64,000 bases of DNA from Thermococcus sp. JdFR-02 (GTDB taxonomy: Archaea; Methanobacteriota_B; Thermococci; Thermococcales; Thermococcaceae): assembly GCA_002009975.1 (NCBI GenBank), contig MTLP01000042.1, positions 186,001-250,000 on the forward strand. The letters are read 5' to 3'. The notes under the pieces are model-generated. The model had not been told where the DNA came from, did no database searches, and saw only the letters and a program-made list of their open reading frames with translations. A program made the translations under genes and the position numbers. This document shows, in pieces, positions 1-8,607 of the stretch (position 1 is the stretch's first letter; each line of letters begins with the position of its first letter).

Positions 1-151
1 GCTCCTCTGGAACCTTATAACCCTTGACTTTTACTTCAATCTCATCGCTTAGCTCAACCCTAATGAAATCCCTTGGCTTTTCTAAGCAAAGACCAAAGAC
101 ATCAAATCCTGGTCCAAAGTTTGCTATCGTTGCTGGAACTGAGACTTTCAT
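1..151 (-). CDS. thrB: homoserine kinase, N-terminal part (cut by window edge)
   Basis: Only the first 50 codons are present; the gene runs off the left edge. The protein starts MKVSVPATIANFGPGFDVFG, the N-terminal signature of GHMP-family homoserine kinase, which phosphorylates homoserine with ATP on the way to threonine. The ATG at 151 overlaps the stop of the aspartate kinase gene by four bases (ATGA), so the two are translationally coupled in a threonine/aspartate-family operon. The rest of the GHMP fold, including the glycine-rich ATP loop, lies outside the window, so intactness cannot be judged. Confidence 0.88.
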   Translation of the reverse strand, partial: MKVSVPATIANFGPGFDVFGLCLEKPRDFIRVELSDEIEVKVKGYKVPEE

Positions 152-1203
152 TGAAAAATCACCTCATGTACGGCATTTAAAGTATTTTCAAGCTCTTCCC
201 TTCTTACAAGAAAACAAATCCAATTTCTGCCCCTCTTGTAAATCTGAGCATTGAAGTTCACTTCATTTACTCCAACAATCCCTATGCTTGCAAAGTTTTC
301 ATTGATGATTTTATAGGTCAATATTGGCATTCCAGCGTTTATTTTTGAAATAAGCGTCCCTAAGCGCCGATTATTTGTTTTCCCCAGAATTATTGGTATC
401 TTTCCCTTTACCGGTTCAATAGCCCTTTCATGCAAAGCCTTCATCCCAAGCATTGAAGCCGTCAAAACTTCTTCATAAGATGCAAAGGGGAGTAGCTTAG
501 CATCTCTAACTATCTTAGGATCAGCTGTGTATATTCCCTTAACATCGCTCATAATCAAAACGGCTCTTGCTTCTAAAAGCGAACCCAATATCGTTGCTGT
601 ATAATCACTTCCCCCTCTCCCAAGTGTTGTTCTAAAGCTTTTATAACCTCCCAGGAACCCTGTAACAACTGGAACCTTATTTTGTTTAAGCAAGTCTTCA
701 AGAACTTTTACTCTCTTTGCTGTCTCACTAAAGTCAACTTTTGCGTTTCCAAAACTGTTGTCCGTCCTAATTATGTGAAAGGCATCAACTGCTTCGCTCT
801 CTATTCCCAAGTTTTTCAAAGCATTTACGAATAGATTAACTGAAAGTCTTTCCCCAAAGGATAGGATATGGTCAATAAAGGCTTTTTTATTTGGAAAATT
901 CTTTTCATTTCTCAAAACTTGCTCGAGCTCAGCTAAAAGTATTTCAGCTGAATTAAGATCAATTCCGCTTTTGTTTGCTAATCTTTCATGCTTTTCTGCA
1001 ATTTCTTCTATTGTTGATTCGTCTTTGCTCTCAGCCAAGTACAAAAGAGCATCTGTGACTCCTTTAAGTGCTGAAAGCACGACCACAACTTCATTCCCTT
1101 CGTAGAGTTTCAAAACCAGTTGCAATGCCTCTTTAAAAGAGTTCCCAATAGAGCTTCCTCCAAATTTAACGACTATTCTCTTATTGGAGAGTTTGTAAAT
1201 CAC
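148..1203 (-). CDS. lysC: aspartate kinase
   Basis: 351 residues. It phosphorylates aspartate, the first step towards threonine, methionine and homoserine. Seen: the kinase opening VVKFGGSS at about residues 11-18, the TTLGRGGSDYTA loop near residue 195, and SDVKGIYTADP near 220. The C-terminus (about the last 60 residues) looks like a short ACT region, so the protein is shorter than bacterial LysC with two full ACT domains; feedback control may differ. The start is GTG: an in-frame stop lies three codons upstream and an AGGTGAT ribosome site lies at 1214-1220. It is followed by thrB with a 4-base overlap. Lysine is made by another route in this genome (lysW cluster), so this kinase probably serves threonine and methionine. 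It could be annotated simply as a monofunctional aspartokinase. Confidence 0.93.
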   Translation of the reverse strand: MIYKLSNKRIVVKFGGSSIGNSFKEALQLVLKLYEGNEVVVVLSALKGVTDALLYLAESKDESTIEEIAEKHERLANKSGIDLNSAEILLAELEQVLRNEKNFPNKKAFIDHILSFGERLSVNLFVNALKNLGIESEAVDAFHIIRTDNSFGNAKVDFSETAKRVKVLEDLLKQNKVPVVTGFLGGYKSFRTTLGRGGSDYTATILGSLLEARAVLIMSDVKGIYTADPKIVRDAKLLPFASYEEVLTASMLGMKALHERAIEPVKGKIPIILGKTNNRRLGTLISKINAGMPILTYKIINENFASIGIVGVNEVNFNAQIYKRGRNWICFLVRREELENTLNAVHEVIFQ

Positions 1204-1507
1204 CCATAATTAATCACCTATACAAAAGGTCTTTAACCCAAATATAGCTTTTTTTGAAAATTTTTTGTCAATAAGACAGAACTTGTAAAGTTACACTTTT
1301 TGATATGGACAATATGCTGGATTTCTCGGCTGTTTTGTTGATTTTTGATAAGATATTCTATAAGAAAATCCCATTTAGTAATTAGGGCAGGCTTTCCTAT
1401 CCAAAAGCTTAAATACATAATGTTACACTTTAAAGCTTGGTGATGGTGATGTCCCGCCAATATCTATAACTAAATTTGAAAAAAGAAAAGAGCCAAACGA
1501 TTTAGTT
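1204..1507. promoter_or_regulatory. divergent intergenic region between aspartate kinase and aromatic operon
   Basis: This 304-base stretch carries promoters in both directions. A minus-strand TATA-like GCTATATTT lies at about 1238-1248 for aspartate kinase. A plus-strand TTAAATAC at 1409-1416 would start the aromatic operon mRNA near 1437. The ten-mer GTTACACTTT occurs twice, at 1290-1299 and 1422-1431; the first copy is part of TGTAAAGTTACA (1284-1295), a TGTAA-NN-TTACA dyad. From about 1436 the plus strand is probably already coding for the winged-helix protein (see that entry). Confidence 0.6.
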
Positions 1508-1771
1508 GTGTTTAAAAAACTCTTTTTGAGGGCTTTAAACGAAAACCAGATATTAATTTTGGAGAACATAAATGGAAGCCATCGTTCTTTAAATGCCTTT
1601 TTAGAGGAGTTAAGCAAGGAATTCAACAAGCCAATGTCAACACTGAAGTTAAATGCCAGAATTCTAAAGGAGCTTGGCTTGATAGAGTACGGAGGGAAAG
1701 AGAATCCAAAACCAGTTGAACTAACGAAACCCGGAAAGCTCGTTCTAAAAATCCTTGGGGTGGGAGAATGA
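1508..1771 (+). CDS. winged-helix DNA-binding protein, first gene of aromatic operon
   Basis: 87 residues from the first canonical codon (GTG). The pattern is a helix-turn-helix: FLEELSKEFNKPMSTLKLNARILKELGLIEYGG followed by a short wing and Leu-rich end. Its position as first gene, with its stop overlapping the transketolase ATG by four bases, suggests a local regulator of the aromatic operon; this is inference. The reading frame stays open upstream to 1421 and encodes a plausible, basic protein segment (DVPPISITKFEKRKEPNDLVVF), but it contains no ATG, GTG or TTG, and the GTG at 1508 has no ribosome site. The ATGs at 1443 and 1449 are in another frame and stop at 1467. The true start is therefore unresolved: a non-canonical codon such as ATA 1460, or a one-base deletion. 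Confidence 0.7.
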   Translation: MFKKLFLRALNENQILILENINGSHRSLNAFLEELSKEFNKPMSTLKLNARILKELGLIEYGGKENPKPVELTKPGKLVLKILGVGE

Positions 1772-2436
1772 GCGAGAGCTTAAGCAGCTTACAACTAAAC
1801 GAAAAACTCAAGAGGATGCTATCAAATGTAAACAACTTCCATCTAAATTCATCGATAACGTGCTTAGAAATCTTGAAAGCAGTTCTTGCAAGAAAAAGAG
1901 AAGAAGATGTAATAATTTTAAGCAAAGGTCATTCAGCGCCAGCATTTTATGTGCTTTTGTCAGAACTTGGATTTTTAAGTGAAGAAGATCTTGAAAGCTT
2001 TGCTGACTTAGAAGGGCTTCCAAGCCACACCATTAAAGGTTTGCCTTTTATAGAAGTCTCAAGCGGCTCATTGGGACAAGGACTTTCAGTTGCAAATGGA
2101 ATAGCATTAGCCTCAAGGCTTCAAGGGAAGAAAAGAAGCATATATGTGATTTTAGGAGATGGTGAATTAGATGAGGGTCAAATCTGGGAAGCTGCCATGA
2201 CCTCTTCACATTACAAGTTAGACAACATCATAGCTATCATTGATAGAAACTTCAAACAGTTAAGTGGAGAAACAGAGGAAACAATGAGAAAAGAGCCATT
2301 AGCGGACAAATGGAAAGCCTTTGGATGGGAAGTTTTTGAAATTGAAAACAAAGCTGAAAAGCTTTTAGAGACCCTTTTTAAACTCGATAAAGTCAAAGGA
2401 AAGCCAAAAGTTATCATCGCAGAGTGGAAAACATAG
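1768..2436 (+). CDS. transketolase, N-terminal subunit
   Basis: 222 residues, the N-terminal half of transketolase made as a separate polypeptide, as is usual in archaea. It binds thiamine diphosphate pyrophosphate through LGDGELDEGQIWEAAM (about residues 127-142); SKGHSAPA near residue 52 and SGSLGQGLS near 100 are typical transketolase motifs. With the next gene it forms the active enzyme exchanging two-carbon units between sugar phosphates, and its place in this operon suggests it supplies erythrose 4-phosphate for DAHP synthesis. The ATG overlaps the regulator stop (ATGA). Only 25 bases separate it from the C-terminal subunit. Confidence 0.92.
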   Translation: MSESLSSLQLNEKLKRMLSNVNNFHLNSSITCLEILKAVLARKREEDVIILSKGHSAPAFYVLLSELGFLSEEDLESFADLEGLPSHTIKGLPFIEVSSGSLGQGLSVANGIALASRLQGKKRSIYVILGDGELDEGQIWEAAMTSSHYKLDNIIAIIDRNFKQLSGETEETMRKEPLADKWKAFGWEVFEIENKAEKLLETLFKLDKVKGKPKVIIAEWKT

Positions 2437-2461
2437 CTATTTGAATAAGGAGGCTTAAATT

Positions 2462-3382
2462 ATGGCCACAGTAAAGAGCTTTAGGGAAATATTTGGAAAG
2501 ACGTTAGTTGAAATAGGAAAGGAGAATGAAGATGTTGTCCTCCTAGATGCAGATGTAAAGAGTTCAACAAAAACAGTTTACTTTGAAAGGGTTTTTCCCA
2601 ACAGATTCTTTCAAATTGGCATAAGTGAGCAGGACTTAATCTCAACGGCTGCAGGATTTGCAATAGCTGGAAAAATCCCAATTGCTTCAGCCTTTGCAGT
2701 TTTTATGATGAGGGCTTGGGAGCAAATAAGAAACACCATAGCAAGGGATAACTTAAATGTTAAGCTTGTAGCAACTCATTCTGGTTTTTCTGACTTTATG
2801 GATGGTTCATCACATCAATCATTTGAAGATATTGCTTTGATGAGAGTTTTGCCAAACATAGGTGTTGTTGTCCCAGCGGATGGGTACTCAACAAAAGCTT
2901 TGCTTAAGCAGATAGTTGAAAAGGAGGGTCCATTTTACATGCGCTTGGGAAGAGATTATGCAAAGAAGGTTTACGAAGATGAAGAGTTAAAGCTTGGAAA
3001 AGCCGAGATTTTAAGGGAAGGAGAAGATGTGTTCTTAATTGCTTGCGGCTTTATGGTTTCAGCAGCTTTAGAAGTCGCAGAGAAATTAAAAGGAAAGCTA
3101 AGCATTGGTGTTGCAGATTTTCACACGATAAAACCCTTTGATGAGAAAAATTTACTCAAGATAGCCAAAAAAAGCAATCTAATTGTTACTTTGGAAGAGC
3201 ACAGTATTTATGGAGGTCTTGGAAGCGCTGTGGCAGAGATTTTAAGCGAAAAAATGCCAATGAGGGTTCTTAGGATTGGAACAACAGATTTTGGAAGAAG
3301 CTCGAGGGATTACTTGTCCCTTCTTGATGTTTATGGTTTAAGTGTAGATAAAATCACAAAACGGATCTTGGAGGTAGTTTGA
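2462..3382 (+). CDS. transketolase, C-terminal subunit
   Basis: 306 residues, the pyrimidine-binding and C-terminal domains of transketolase. GISEQDLISTAAGFA (about residues 52-66) carries the Glu that activates the thiamine ring. HSGFSDFMDGSSHQSFED (about 106-123) and the ATP-independent C-terminal transketolase fold from about residue 185 are also recognisable. It partners the preceding subunit. The start ATG follows an AGGAGG ribosome site at 2448-2453. The stop overlaps the DAHP synthase start by four bases, so the whole set is coupled. An alternative label would be a 1-deoxyxylulose-5-phosphate synthase-like protein, but the split gene pair and operon point to transketolase. Confidence 0.92.
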   Translation: MATVKSFREIFGKTLVEIGKENEDVVLLDADVKSSTKTVYFERVFPNRFFQIGISEQDLISTAAGFAIAGKIPIASAFAVFMMRAWEQIRNTIARDNLNVKLVATHSGFSDFMDGSSHQSFEDIALMRVLPNIGVVVPADGYSTKALLKQIVEKEGPFYMRLGRDYAKKVYEDEELKLGKAEILREGEDVFLIACGFMVSAALEVAEKLKGKLSIGVADFHTIKPFDEKNLLKIAKKSNLIVTLEEHSIYGGLGSAVAEILSEKMPMRVLRIGTTDFGRSSRDYLSLLDVYGLSVDKITKRILEVV

Positions 3383-4167
3383 TGTTAAGATTTAGTAAAG
3401 AATACAAAAGAAAAACCATAGTTAAAGTTGGAGATGTGAAATTTGGAGAAGGATTCACTGTTATTGCGGGACCTTGTTCAGTTGAGAGTGAAGAGCAAAT
3501 AATGAAAACAGCAGAATTTTTGAGCGAAATTGGAGTTAAGGTTTTAAGAGGAGGAACTTTCAAGCCAAGAACATCTCCATACTCTTTTCAGGGACATGGA
3601 AAGAAAGCCTTAAGATGGCTCAAAAAAGCTGGAGAAGAGTTCGATTTAATAACCGTAAGCGAGGTTATGGACACAAGAAAAGTTGAGCTTGTGGCTAAAT
3701 ATGTTGACATCCTGCAAATTGGGACGAGAAATTCCCAAAACTTCGAGCTTCTAAAGGAAGTCGGTAAAATAAACAAACCTGTGATCTTGAAAAGAGGATT
3801 TGCAAATACAATCCAAGAGTGGCTTTATTCAGCAGAATATATCCTAAGCAAAGGCAATGAGAATGTTATACTTTGTGAAAGGGGAATTAGAACCTTTGAA
3901 ACATCAACACGCTTTACTTTAGATATTTCAGCGGTTCCGGTTGTTAAAGAGCTTTCCCATTTGCCGATAATAGTTGACCCCTCTCATGCGGCTGGAAAGA
4001 GGAGTTTGGTTAAGCCATTAGCAAAAGCAGCTTTAGCTGTTGGTGCTCATGGAATTATGCTTGAAGTTCACCCAAATCCAGAGGAAGCACTGTCCGATAA
4101 GGATCAAGCTTTAAGGTTTGAAGACTTTCTTGAGCTCTGGGAGGAGTTAAAAAGATGGAACGTATAA
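3379..4167 (+). CDS. aroF: 3-deoxy-7-phosphoheptulonate (DAHP) synthase, type I beta
   Basis: 262 residues. It condenses phosphoenolpyruvate and erythrose 4-phosphate, the entry step to the shikimate pathway. GPCSVESEEQI (about residues 31-41), GGTFKPRTSPYSFQG (58-72), LKRGFANT and DPSHAAGKR near residue 208 are hallmark motifs of the I-beta/KDO8P-synthase-like group. There is no fused chorismate mutase or ACT domain, so it is probably not feedback-inhibited by an attached regulatory domain; a free chorismate mutase is encoded later in the operon. The start codon TTG/ATG region overlaps the transketolase stop; ATG 3382 is an alternative start with almost the same protein. Confidence 0.95.
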   Translation: MMLRFSKEYKRKTIVKVGDVKFGEGFTVIAGPCSVESEEQIMKTAEFLSEIGVKVLRGGTFKPRTSPYSFQGHGKKALRWLKKAGEEFDLITVSEVMDTRKVELVAKYVDILQIGTRNSQNFELLKEVGKINKPVILKRGFANTIQEWLYSAEYILSKGNENVILCERGIRTFETSTRFTLDISAVPVVKELSHLPIIVDPSHAAGKRSLVKPLAKAALAVGAHGIMLEVHPNPEEALSDKDQALRFEDFLELWEELKRWNV

Positions 4168-5156
4168 TAATAAGAGAGGGAAGTCTTAAAAAATTAAAAA
4201 AGCTCGTAGAAGAGGTTTCTCCTTACAAAACAGTTGTAATAACGAACACAACCCTCGAAAAGCTTTGGTTGAATGAGATTTTAGACCAAATAGATGCAAT
4301 TCCACTGGTAATTCCAGATGGAGAAGAATTCAAAAGCCTAAACACCGCTGAAAAAATTTGGAAAAATCTAATAGAAATTGGATTCACTCGGAAGTCTCTA
4401 ATAATAGGTCTTGGGGGAGGGGTTGTAACAGATTTAGCTGCTTTCGTAGCTTCTACTTTCATGAGAGGAACTTATTTGGGCTTAATACCAACGACACTCT
4501 TAGCTCAAGTTGATGCTGCTATAGGAGGGAAAACTGGAATAAACTTTGAAGGAAAAAACATCATTGGAACTTTCTACTTACCAAATTTTGTTTTAATCGA
4601 CCCTAAAATCTTGAAAACTCTCCCCAAAATTGAAATCTTGAATGGCTTTGGAGAAATTGTCAAATATGGAATTTTGGATAGAAATGTTTTCAATAAGCTT
4701 AATTTCCTGAAAAATCCCAACGAAGAGCTAATTAAAGAGTGTGTAAACGTTAAACTTGGGATTGTGAAGGAAGATTTAAGGGAAAGGGGAAAGAGGAGGA
4801 TTTTGAACTTAGGACATACGGTTGGGCATGCAATTGAGAAGGTTTCAGGCTACAGAATAAAGCATGGCTTTGCAGTTTCCATTGGACTAATGGCAAGTGC
4901 ATTAATAGCTGAAAAGATAAACGGATTTGATTCTGCAATTGTGGAAAGGCTCTTAGAAAAGTTTGAATTACCAAACAAACATGATCTGGATAGTAAAGAG
5001 TTGCTAAAAGCTATGAAGAGCGATAAAAAATCCTGGTATGGAAAGCTAACCTTTGTTCTTCCAGAAGAAATCGGAAAAGTTAACATAGAGAATGTTAGCG
5101 AAAAAACTGTTCTAAAAGTTTTGGAGGAGCTTAAAGATGATAGCTCTATCAATTAA
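4155..5156 (+). CDS. aroB: 3-dehydroquinate synthase
   Basis: 333 residues, near the family norm. It converts DAHP to 3-dehydroquinate using NAD+ and a divalent metal. GLGGGVVTDLAAFVASTFMRG-type nucleotide loop lies at about residues 80-100, IPTTLLAQVDAAIGGKTGIN near 110-129, and metal-ligand motifs GHTVGHAIE near 223 and KHGFAVSIG near 238. The ATG at 4155 overlaps the DAHP synthase end by 13 bases, a tight operon arrangement. It overlaps the next gene by 20 bases. Confidence 0.96.
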   Translation: MERIIIREGSLKKLKKLVEEVSPYKTVVITNTTLEKLWLNEILDQIDAIPLVIPDGEEFKSLNTAEKIWKNLIEIGFTRKSLIIGLGGGVVTDLAAFVASTFMRGTYLGLIPTTLLAQVDAAIGGKTGINFEGKNIIGTFYLPNFVLIDPKILKTLPKIEILNGFGEIVKYGILDRNVFNKLNFLKNPNEELIKECVNVKLGIVKEDLRERGKRRILNLGHTVGHAIEKVSGYRIKHGFAVSIGLMASALIAEKINGFDSAIVERLLEKFELPNKHDLDSKELLKAMKSDKKSWYGKLTFVLPEEIGKVNIENVSEKTVLKVLEELKDDSSIN

Positions 5157-5778
5157 GGCTAAGACAATTGATGGAGCGATAAAAATCATTGAAAAGGGCG
5201 AGGCGGATTTATACGAGCTTAGAGGTGATGCACTTGAAAGCTTAGAGGGAATGGAAATGCTAAAGCCCTTTGCAAAAAGATTAATAGTCACTGTGAGGTC
5301 TAAGGAGGAAGGGGGATTTAAAGAAATTCCCGATGAGGAAAGATTAATGCTTTTCAAAGAATTTATCCAGCTTAAACCAAAATTTATTGATGTAGAGTTC
5401 AACTCAAAAATAGCCGTGGAAATAATTAAACTGGCAAAAGATAACAAAGTTGGTCTTATTCTTTCTTACCATAACTTTAAAGAGACCCCTCACTCTGAAG
5501 AGCTGAAAAGAATTTTACATGATGCAAAAAGGTCAAATCCGGAGATTGTCAAGATAGTGACTTTTGCTAAAGAGCTTAAGGATAATCTAAGGATTATCAG
5601 TCTATACGAAGAGGAAGACAACTTAATAGCATTCTGCATGGGTGAAAAAGGGAAAATTTCAAGGGTTTTTAGCCTAATTTTTAGCCCGTTCACCTATGTT
5701 GGAAACGTTGCTCCGGGACAACTCACCCTTAACGAAGCAAAGATTATAGGTTCAATTTTAGGTGGTAGAGATGATTAA
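5137..5778 (+). CDS. aroD: 3-dehydroquinate dehydratase, type I
   Basis: 213 residues, the short archaeal form of the Schiff-base (type I) enzyme that dehydrates 3-dehydroquinate. YELRGDALES near residue 26, ILSYHNFKETP near 108-118 (catalytic His region) and IVKIVTFAK near 140 (Schiff-base Lys) fit the family; FSPFTYVGNVAPGQL is the expected C-terminal substrate loop. The ATG at 5137 follows GGAGG at 5122-5126 inside aroB. The end overlaps aroE. Confidence 0.95.
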   Translation: MIALSIKAKTIDGAIKIIEKGEADLYELRGDALESLEGMEMLKPFAKRLIVTVRSKEEGGFKEIPDEERLMLFKEFIQLKPKFIDVEFNSKIAVEIIKLAKDNKVGLILSYHNFKETPHSEELKRILHDAKRSNPEIVKIVTFAKELKDNLRIISLYEEEDNLIAFCMGEKGKISRVFSLIFSPFTYVGNVAPGQLTLNEAKIIGSILGGRDD

Positions 5779-6592
5779 TGCAAAGACCAAGCTCTATGCC
5801 CTAATTGGAAAACCTGTCGAGCATTCACTAAGCCCAGCTATCCACAATCCCCTATTTAAAAAATACAATATCAACTCAGTCTATTTGGCTTTTGAAGTTG
5901 ATGACTTGGAAATAGCAATTGAGGGTGTAAGGGGCTTAAAAATTTCTGGATTAAATATTACACTACCCTACAAAGAGAAAATTTTGCCCTTTTTAGATGA
6001 GCTTTCAGAAGAAGCTGAAGCTATTGGAAGTGTAAACACAGTTATTAACAGAAAGGGAAAGCTAATAGGATACAACACCGATGGAATTGGAGCTTTAAGA
6101 GCTTTGGAAAGATTCACAAATGTTAAAGATAAAAGGGTTTTGATTTTAGGTGCTGGAGGCGCTGGAAAGGCAATAGCTTATACTCTTTCAAAATTAGCAG
6201 AAGTTGTGGTTTTAAACAGAACAGAGAGGAAAGCAAAAGCTTTGGAGAGATTTGGAGTTAAAGGAGAGAAGCTTAACAAAGAAAATCTATCTCGTTATCT
6301 GACTTGGGCAGAGATCGTTATAAACGCAACATCCGTTGGAATGAATGAAGATAAAAGTGTTGTCCCAGAGGAATTCCTGAGAAAAGGGCTTGTGGTTTTT
6401 GATATTGTGTATTCGCCATTAGAAACCAAGCTTTTGAGAGAGGCTAAACAAAGAGAGTGCTTAACAATTGACGGTTTGTGGATGCTTGTCTATCAAGGAG
6501 CTGAGAGCTTTAGGCTCTGGACTGGAATAAAAGCAAATATAGAGTTTATGAGAAAGAAAGCTTTGGAGGCTTTAGAAGGTGGAAGCATTTAG
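5771..6592 (+). CDS. aroE: shikimate 5-dehydrogenase
   Basis: 273 residues. NADP-dependent reduction of 3-dehydroshikimate to shikimate. Substrate site motifs [11 protein letters not shown] and LNITLPYK lie in the N-terminal half; NTDGIGA and the Rossmann loop LGAGGAGKA near residue 123 mark the cofactor domain. I chose ATG 5771, which has a GGTGGTAG ribosome site just before it and overlaps aroD by eight bases, over the GTG at 5762 that would lie within that site. Confidence 0.95.
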   Translation: MINAKTKLYALIGKPVEHSLSPAIHNPLFKKYNINSVYLAFEVDDLEIAIEGVRGLKISGLNITLPYKEKILPFLDELSEEAEAIGSVNTVINRKGKLIGYNTDGIGALRALERFTNVKDKRVLILGAGGAGKAIAYTLSKLAEVVVLNRTERKAKALERFGVKGEKLNKENLSRYLTWAEIVINATSVGMNEDKSVVPEEFLRKGLVVFDIVYSPLETKLLREAKQRECLTIDGLWMLVYQGAESFRLWTGIKANIEFMRKKALEALEGGSI

Positions 6593-7385
6593 TGCAGTGA
6601 CTGTAATTAATGCTTTTGCGACTGGAAAAGGAGGAGCTATAGGTATCGACCTAAAGGTCAAAGCTAAAGTCAAACTAAAAGAAGGTATTGGCGGTGAGAT
6701 CTTTGTTAGAGGGGAGAAGTTCATGGATTTTTCTTTAGTAAAGGCTGTTAGAGATGTTATAGCCGAGAAGTTTAACATTGATTTTGGGATTAAAGTCAAA
6801 ATAGACTCTGAAATTCCAATTGGAAAGGGGCTAAAAAGCAGTTCCGCTGTGACTAACGCTTTGATCAAAGCTGTTTTGAAGGAACTCAAAATTGAACTAC
6901 CAGATATTGAGGCTATTAAGCTCGGTGTTGAAGCGTCAAAAAGAGCAGGAGTGACTTTAACTGGAGCTTTTGATGATGCATGTGCTTCCTACTTTGGAGG
7001 TTTGTGCTTAACAGATAACTTAAATCTTGAGATTTTAAAGAGGGAGAAAGTCGAAAAGTTGCCTGTTGTAATATTAATTCCCAAAAGAACGGTATTAACA
7101 GCAAGTTTGAAAGATAAGAACTTCAAAATTTTAGCCCCTTATATCGAGGAAGCTTTTAATTTAGCTATGAAAGGGGAGTGGGAAAAAGCCACTTTTTTTA
7201 ACGGATTGGTGTACTCTTCCTTCTTGGGCTATGACCTTAAGCCTTTCTTTAAAGCCTTAGAGCTTAACGCAATCGTAGGTTTATCAGGAAAGGGTCCAGC
7301 AATGTTTGCAATATCCGAAGAACCTGAAAAAGTAGCGGAAGTCTGGAGAGAGCATGGGGAGATTGTAATAACAACGTTGAGGTGA
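6579..7385 (+). CDS. aroK: shikimate kinase, archaeal GHMP type
   Basis: 268 residues. This is the archaeal shikimate kinase, unrelated to bacterial AroK and a member of the GHMP kinase superfamily. The ATP loop [19 protein letters not shown] lies at about residues 77-95, and the C-terminal [11 protein letters not shown] motif near 235 is the third GHMP motif. Start GTG 6579 is preceded by GGAGGC at 6565-6570. It overlaps aroE by 14 bases and is followed directly by aroA. Confidence 0.95.
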   Translation: MEAFSAVTVINAFATGKGGAIGIDLKVKAKVKLKEGIGGEIFVRGEKFMDFSLVKAVRDVIAEKFNIDFGIKVKIDSEIPIGKGLKSSSAVTNALIKAVLKELKIELPDIEAIKLGVEASKRAGVTLTGAFDDACASYFGGLCLTDNLNLEILKREKVEKLPVVILIPKRTVLTASLKDKNFKILAPYIEEAFNLAMKGEWEKATFFNGLVYSSFLGYDLKPFFKALELNAIVGLSGKGPAMFAISEEPEKVAEVWREHGEIVITTLR

Positions 7386-7389
7386 GCAA

Positions 7390-8607
7390 ATGATAGAAAT
7401 TTTACCAATAAAAGAACTCTCAGGAAAAGTTGAAGCTCCTCCATCAAAGAGCTACACCCACAGAGCTTTGTTCTTAGCTTTGCTCTCTGAAGGGAAAACT
7501 AAGATAGAAAATCCCTTAGTTTGTACTGACACTATAGCAACGCTAAATGCTGTAAAGGATTTTGGGGCAAAGGGGAACTGGGAATTTGTGGAAAGTGATG
7601 GAAAAATTAGGCCCGCTTTAATTGATGCCATTGAATCGGGAACAACTGCAAGGATTTCCATCGCAATCAGTGCTTTAGCCAATGGAGAAAGCATAATCGA
7701 CGGGAGAGGGTCATTAAGGAGGAGACCTATGAAACCTTTGCTAAGAGCATTGGGAGATTTAGGAATAAGAACAGAATCGAGAGGAACTTTGCCTGTTAAA
7801 GTATTTGGTGGAAAAATAAAAAAGAATTATGTTAAAATTAAAGGCAGCATTTCGTCACAATTTATAACGGCTTTGCTTTTATTGGGAGCAAAAGTTGGAT
7901 TAACCATAGAAGTTTTAGACGAAATAGTCTCAAAACCTTACCTAAACATGACTTTGAAAGCTTTAAAATGGGCTAATGTTAAAGTTGAAAGGGAGAGTAG
8001 TGTTTTTCATGTTTATGAAGGCATAAAAAGCAAATCCTTCTCAATTCCCGGAGATTATTCATCAGCATCTTTCTTTTTAGCAGCAGGTGCCATATTTGGG
8101 AAAGTTAGGGTTGAGAATCTTGATAGAGATGATGTCCAGGCAGATAAAGCTATAGTCGAGCTTTTGAGGGAATTTGGAGCTAATGTTAAAGTTAGGAAGA
8201 ATTATGTTGAAGTTGAAAAAAATGAGTTAGTTGGGCAAGAAATTGATTGTAAAGATTTTCCGGACCTTTTCCCAATTTTAACTGTTTTAGGTACTTACTC
8301 TAAGGGGAAGACAGTTTTAAAGGCAAAGCATTTACGCTATAAGGAGAGTGATAGAATAAGGAACATGGCATTAAATTTGGCAAAGATGGGAGCTAAAGTT
8401 AAAGAACTTAATAATGGACTTTTAATTGAAGGAGGAAAGCTTAAAGATGCTATTTTAGATCCCCAAGGAGATCACAGAGTAGCCATGGCATTGACAATTG
8501 CCGCACTTGGTGCTAAAGGTAAGAGCACAATTCTAAATGAAAGATGCGTTGAAAAATCATATCCCTCCTTTTTTGATGACTTAAAGAGTTTGGGGGCTTT
8601 AAAATGA
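7390..8607 (+). CDS. aroA: 3-phosphoshikimate 1-carboxyvinyltransferase (EPSP synthase)
   Basis: 405 residues. Transfers enolpyruvyl from PEP to shikimate 3-phosphate. Seen: APPSKSYTHRALFLALL near residues 17-33 (the PSKSxTxR substrate motif), SGTTARI near 83, RRRPMKPLLRAL near 108, SISSQFITALL near 153, LRYKESDR near 317 and GDHRVAMAL near 360. All key Lys, Arg and Asp/Glu positions of the two-domain fold appear present. It starts four bases after aroK and overlaps aroC by four bases. Confidence 0.97.
   Translation: MIEILPIKELSGKVEAPPSKSYTHRALFLALLSEGKTKIENPLVCTDTIATLNAVKDFGAKGNWEFVESDGKIRPALIDAIESGTTARISIAISALANGESIIDGRGSLRRRPMKPLLRALGDLGIRTESRGTLPVKVFGGKIKKNYVKIKGSISSQFITALLLLGAKVGLTIEVLDEIVSKPYLNMTLKALKWANVKVERESSVFHVYEGIKSKSFSIPGDYSSASFFLAAGAIFGKVRVENLDRDDVQADKAIVELLREFGANVKVRKNYVEVEKNELVGQEIDCKDFPDLFPILTVLGTYSKGKTVLKAKHLRYKESDRIRNMALNLAKMGAKVKELNNGLLIEGGKLKDAILDPQGDHRVAMALTIAALGAKGKSTILNERCVEKSYPSFFDDLKSLGALK

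Noticed and set aside
1233-1460. Minus-strand reading frame with GHHHH near its start, opposite the aromatic operon promoter, resembling a second His leader.
   Set aside because: No ribosome site, not in front of a his gene, and the His codons are the complement of the GGTGATGGTGATG segment on the plus strand, where coding or leader function is better supported.
1443-1469. Short plus-strand ORF MVMSRQYL as an aromatic attenuation peptide.
   Set aside because: Only one Tyr and no Phe or Trp; the adjacent frame is more protein-like. Treated instead as part of the unresolved start of the winged-helix gene.
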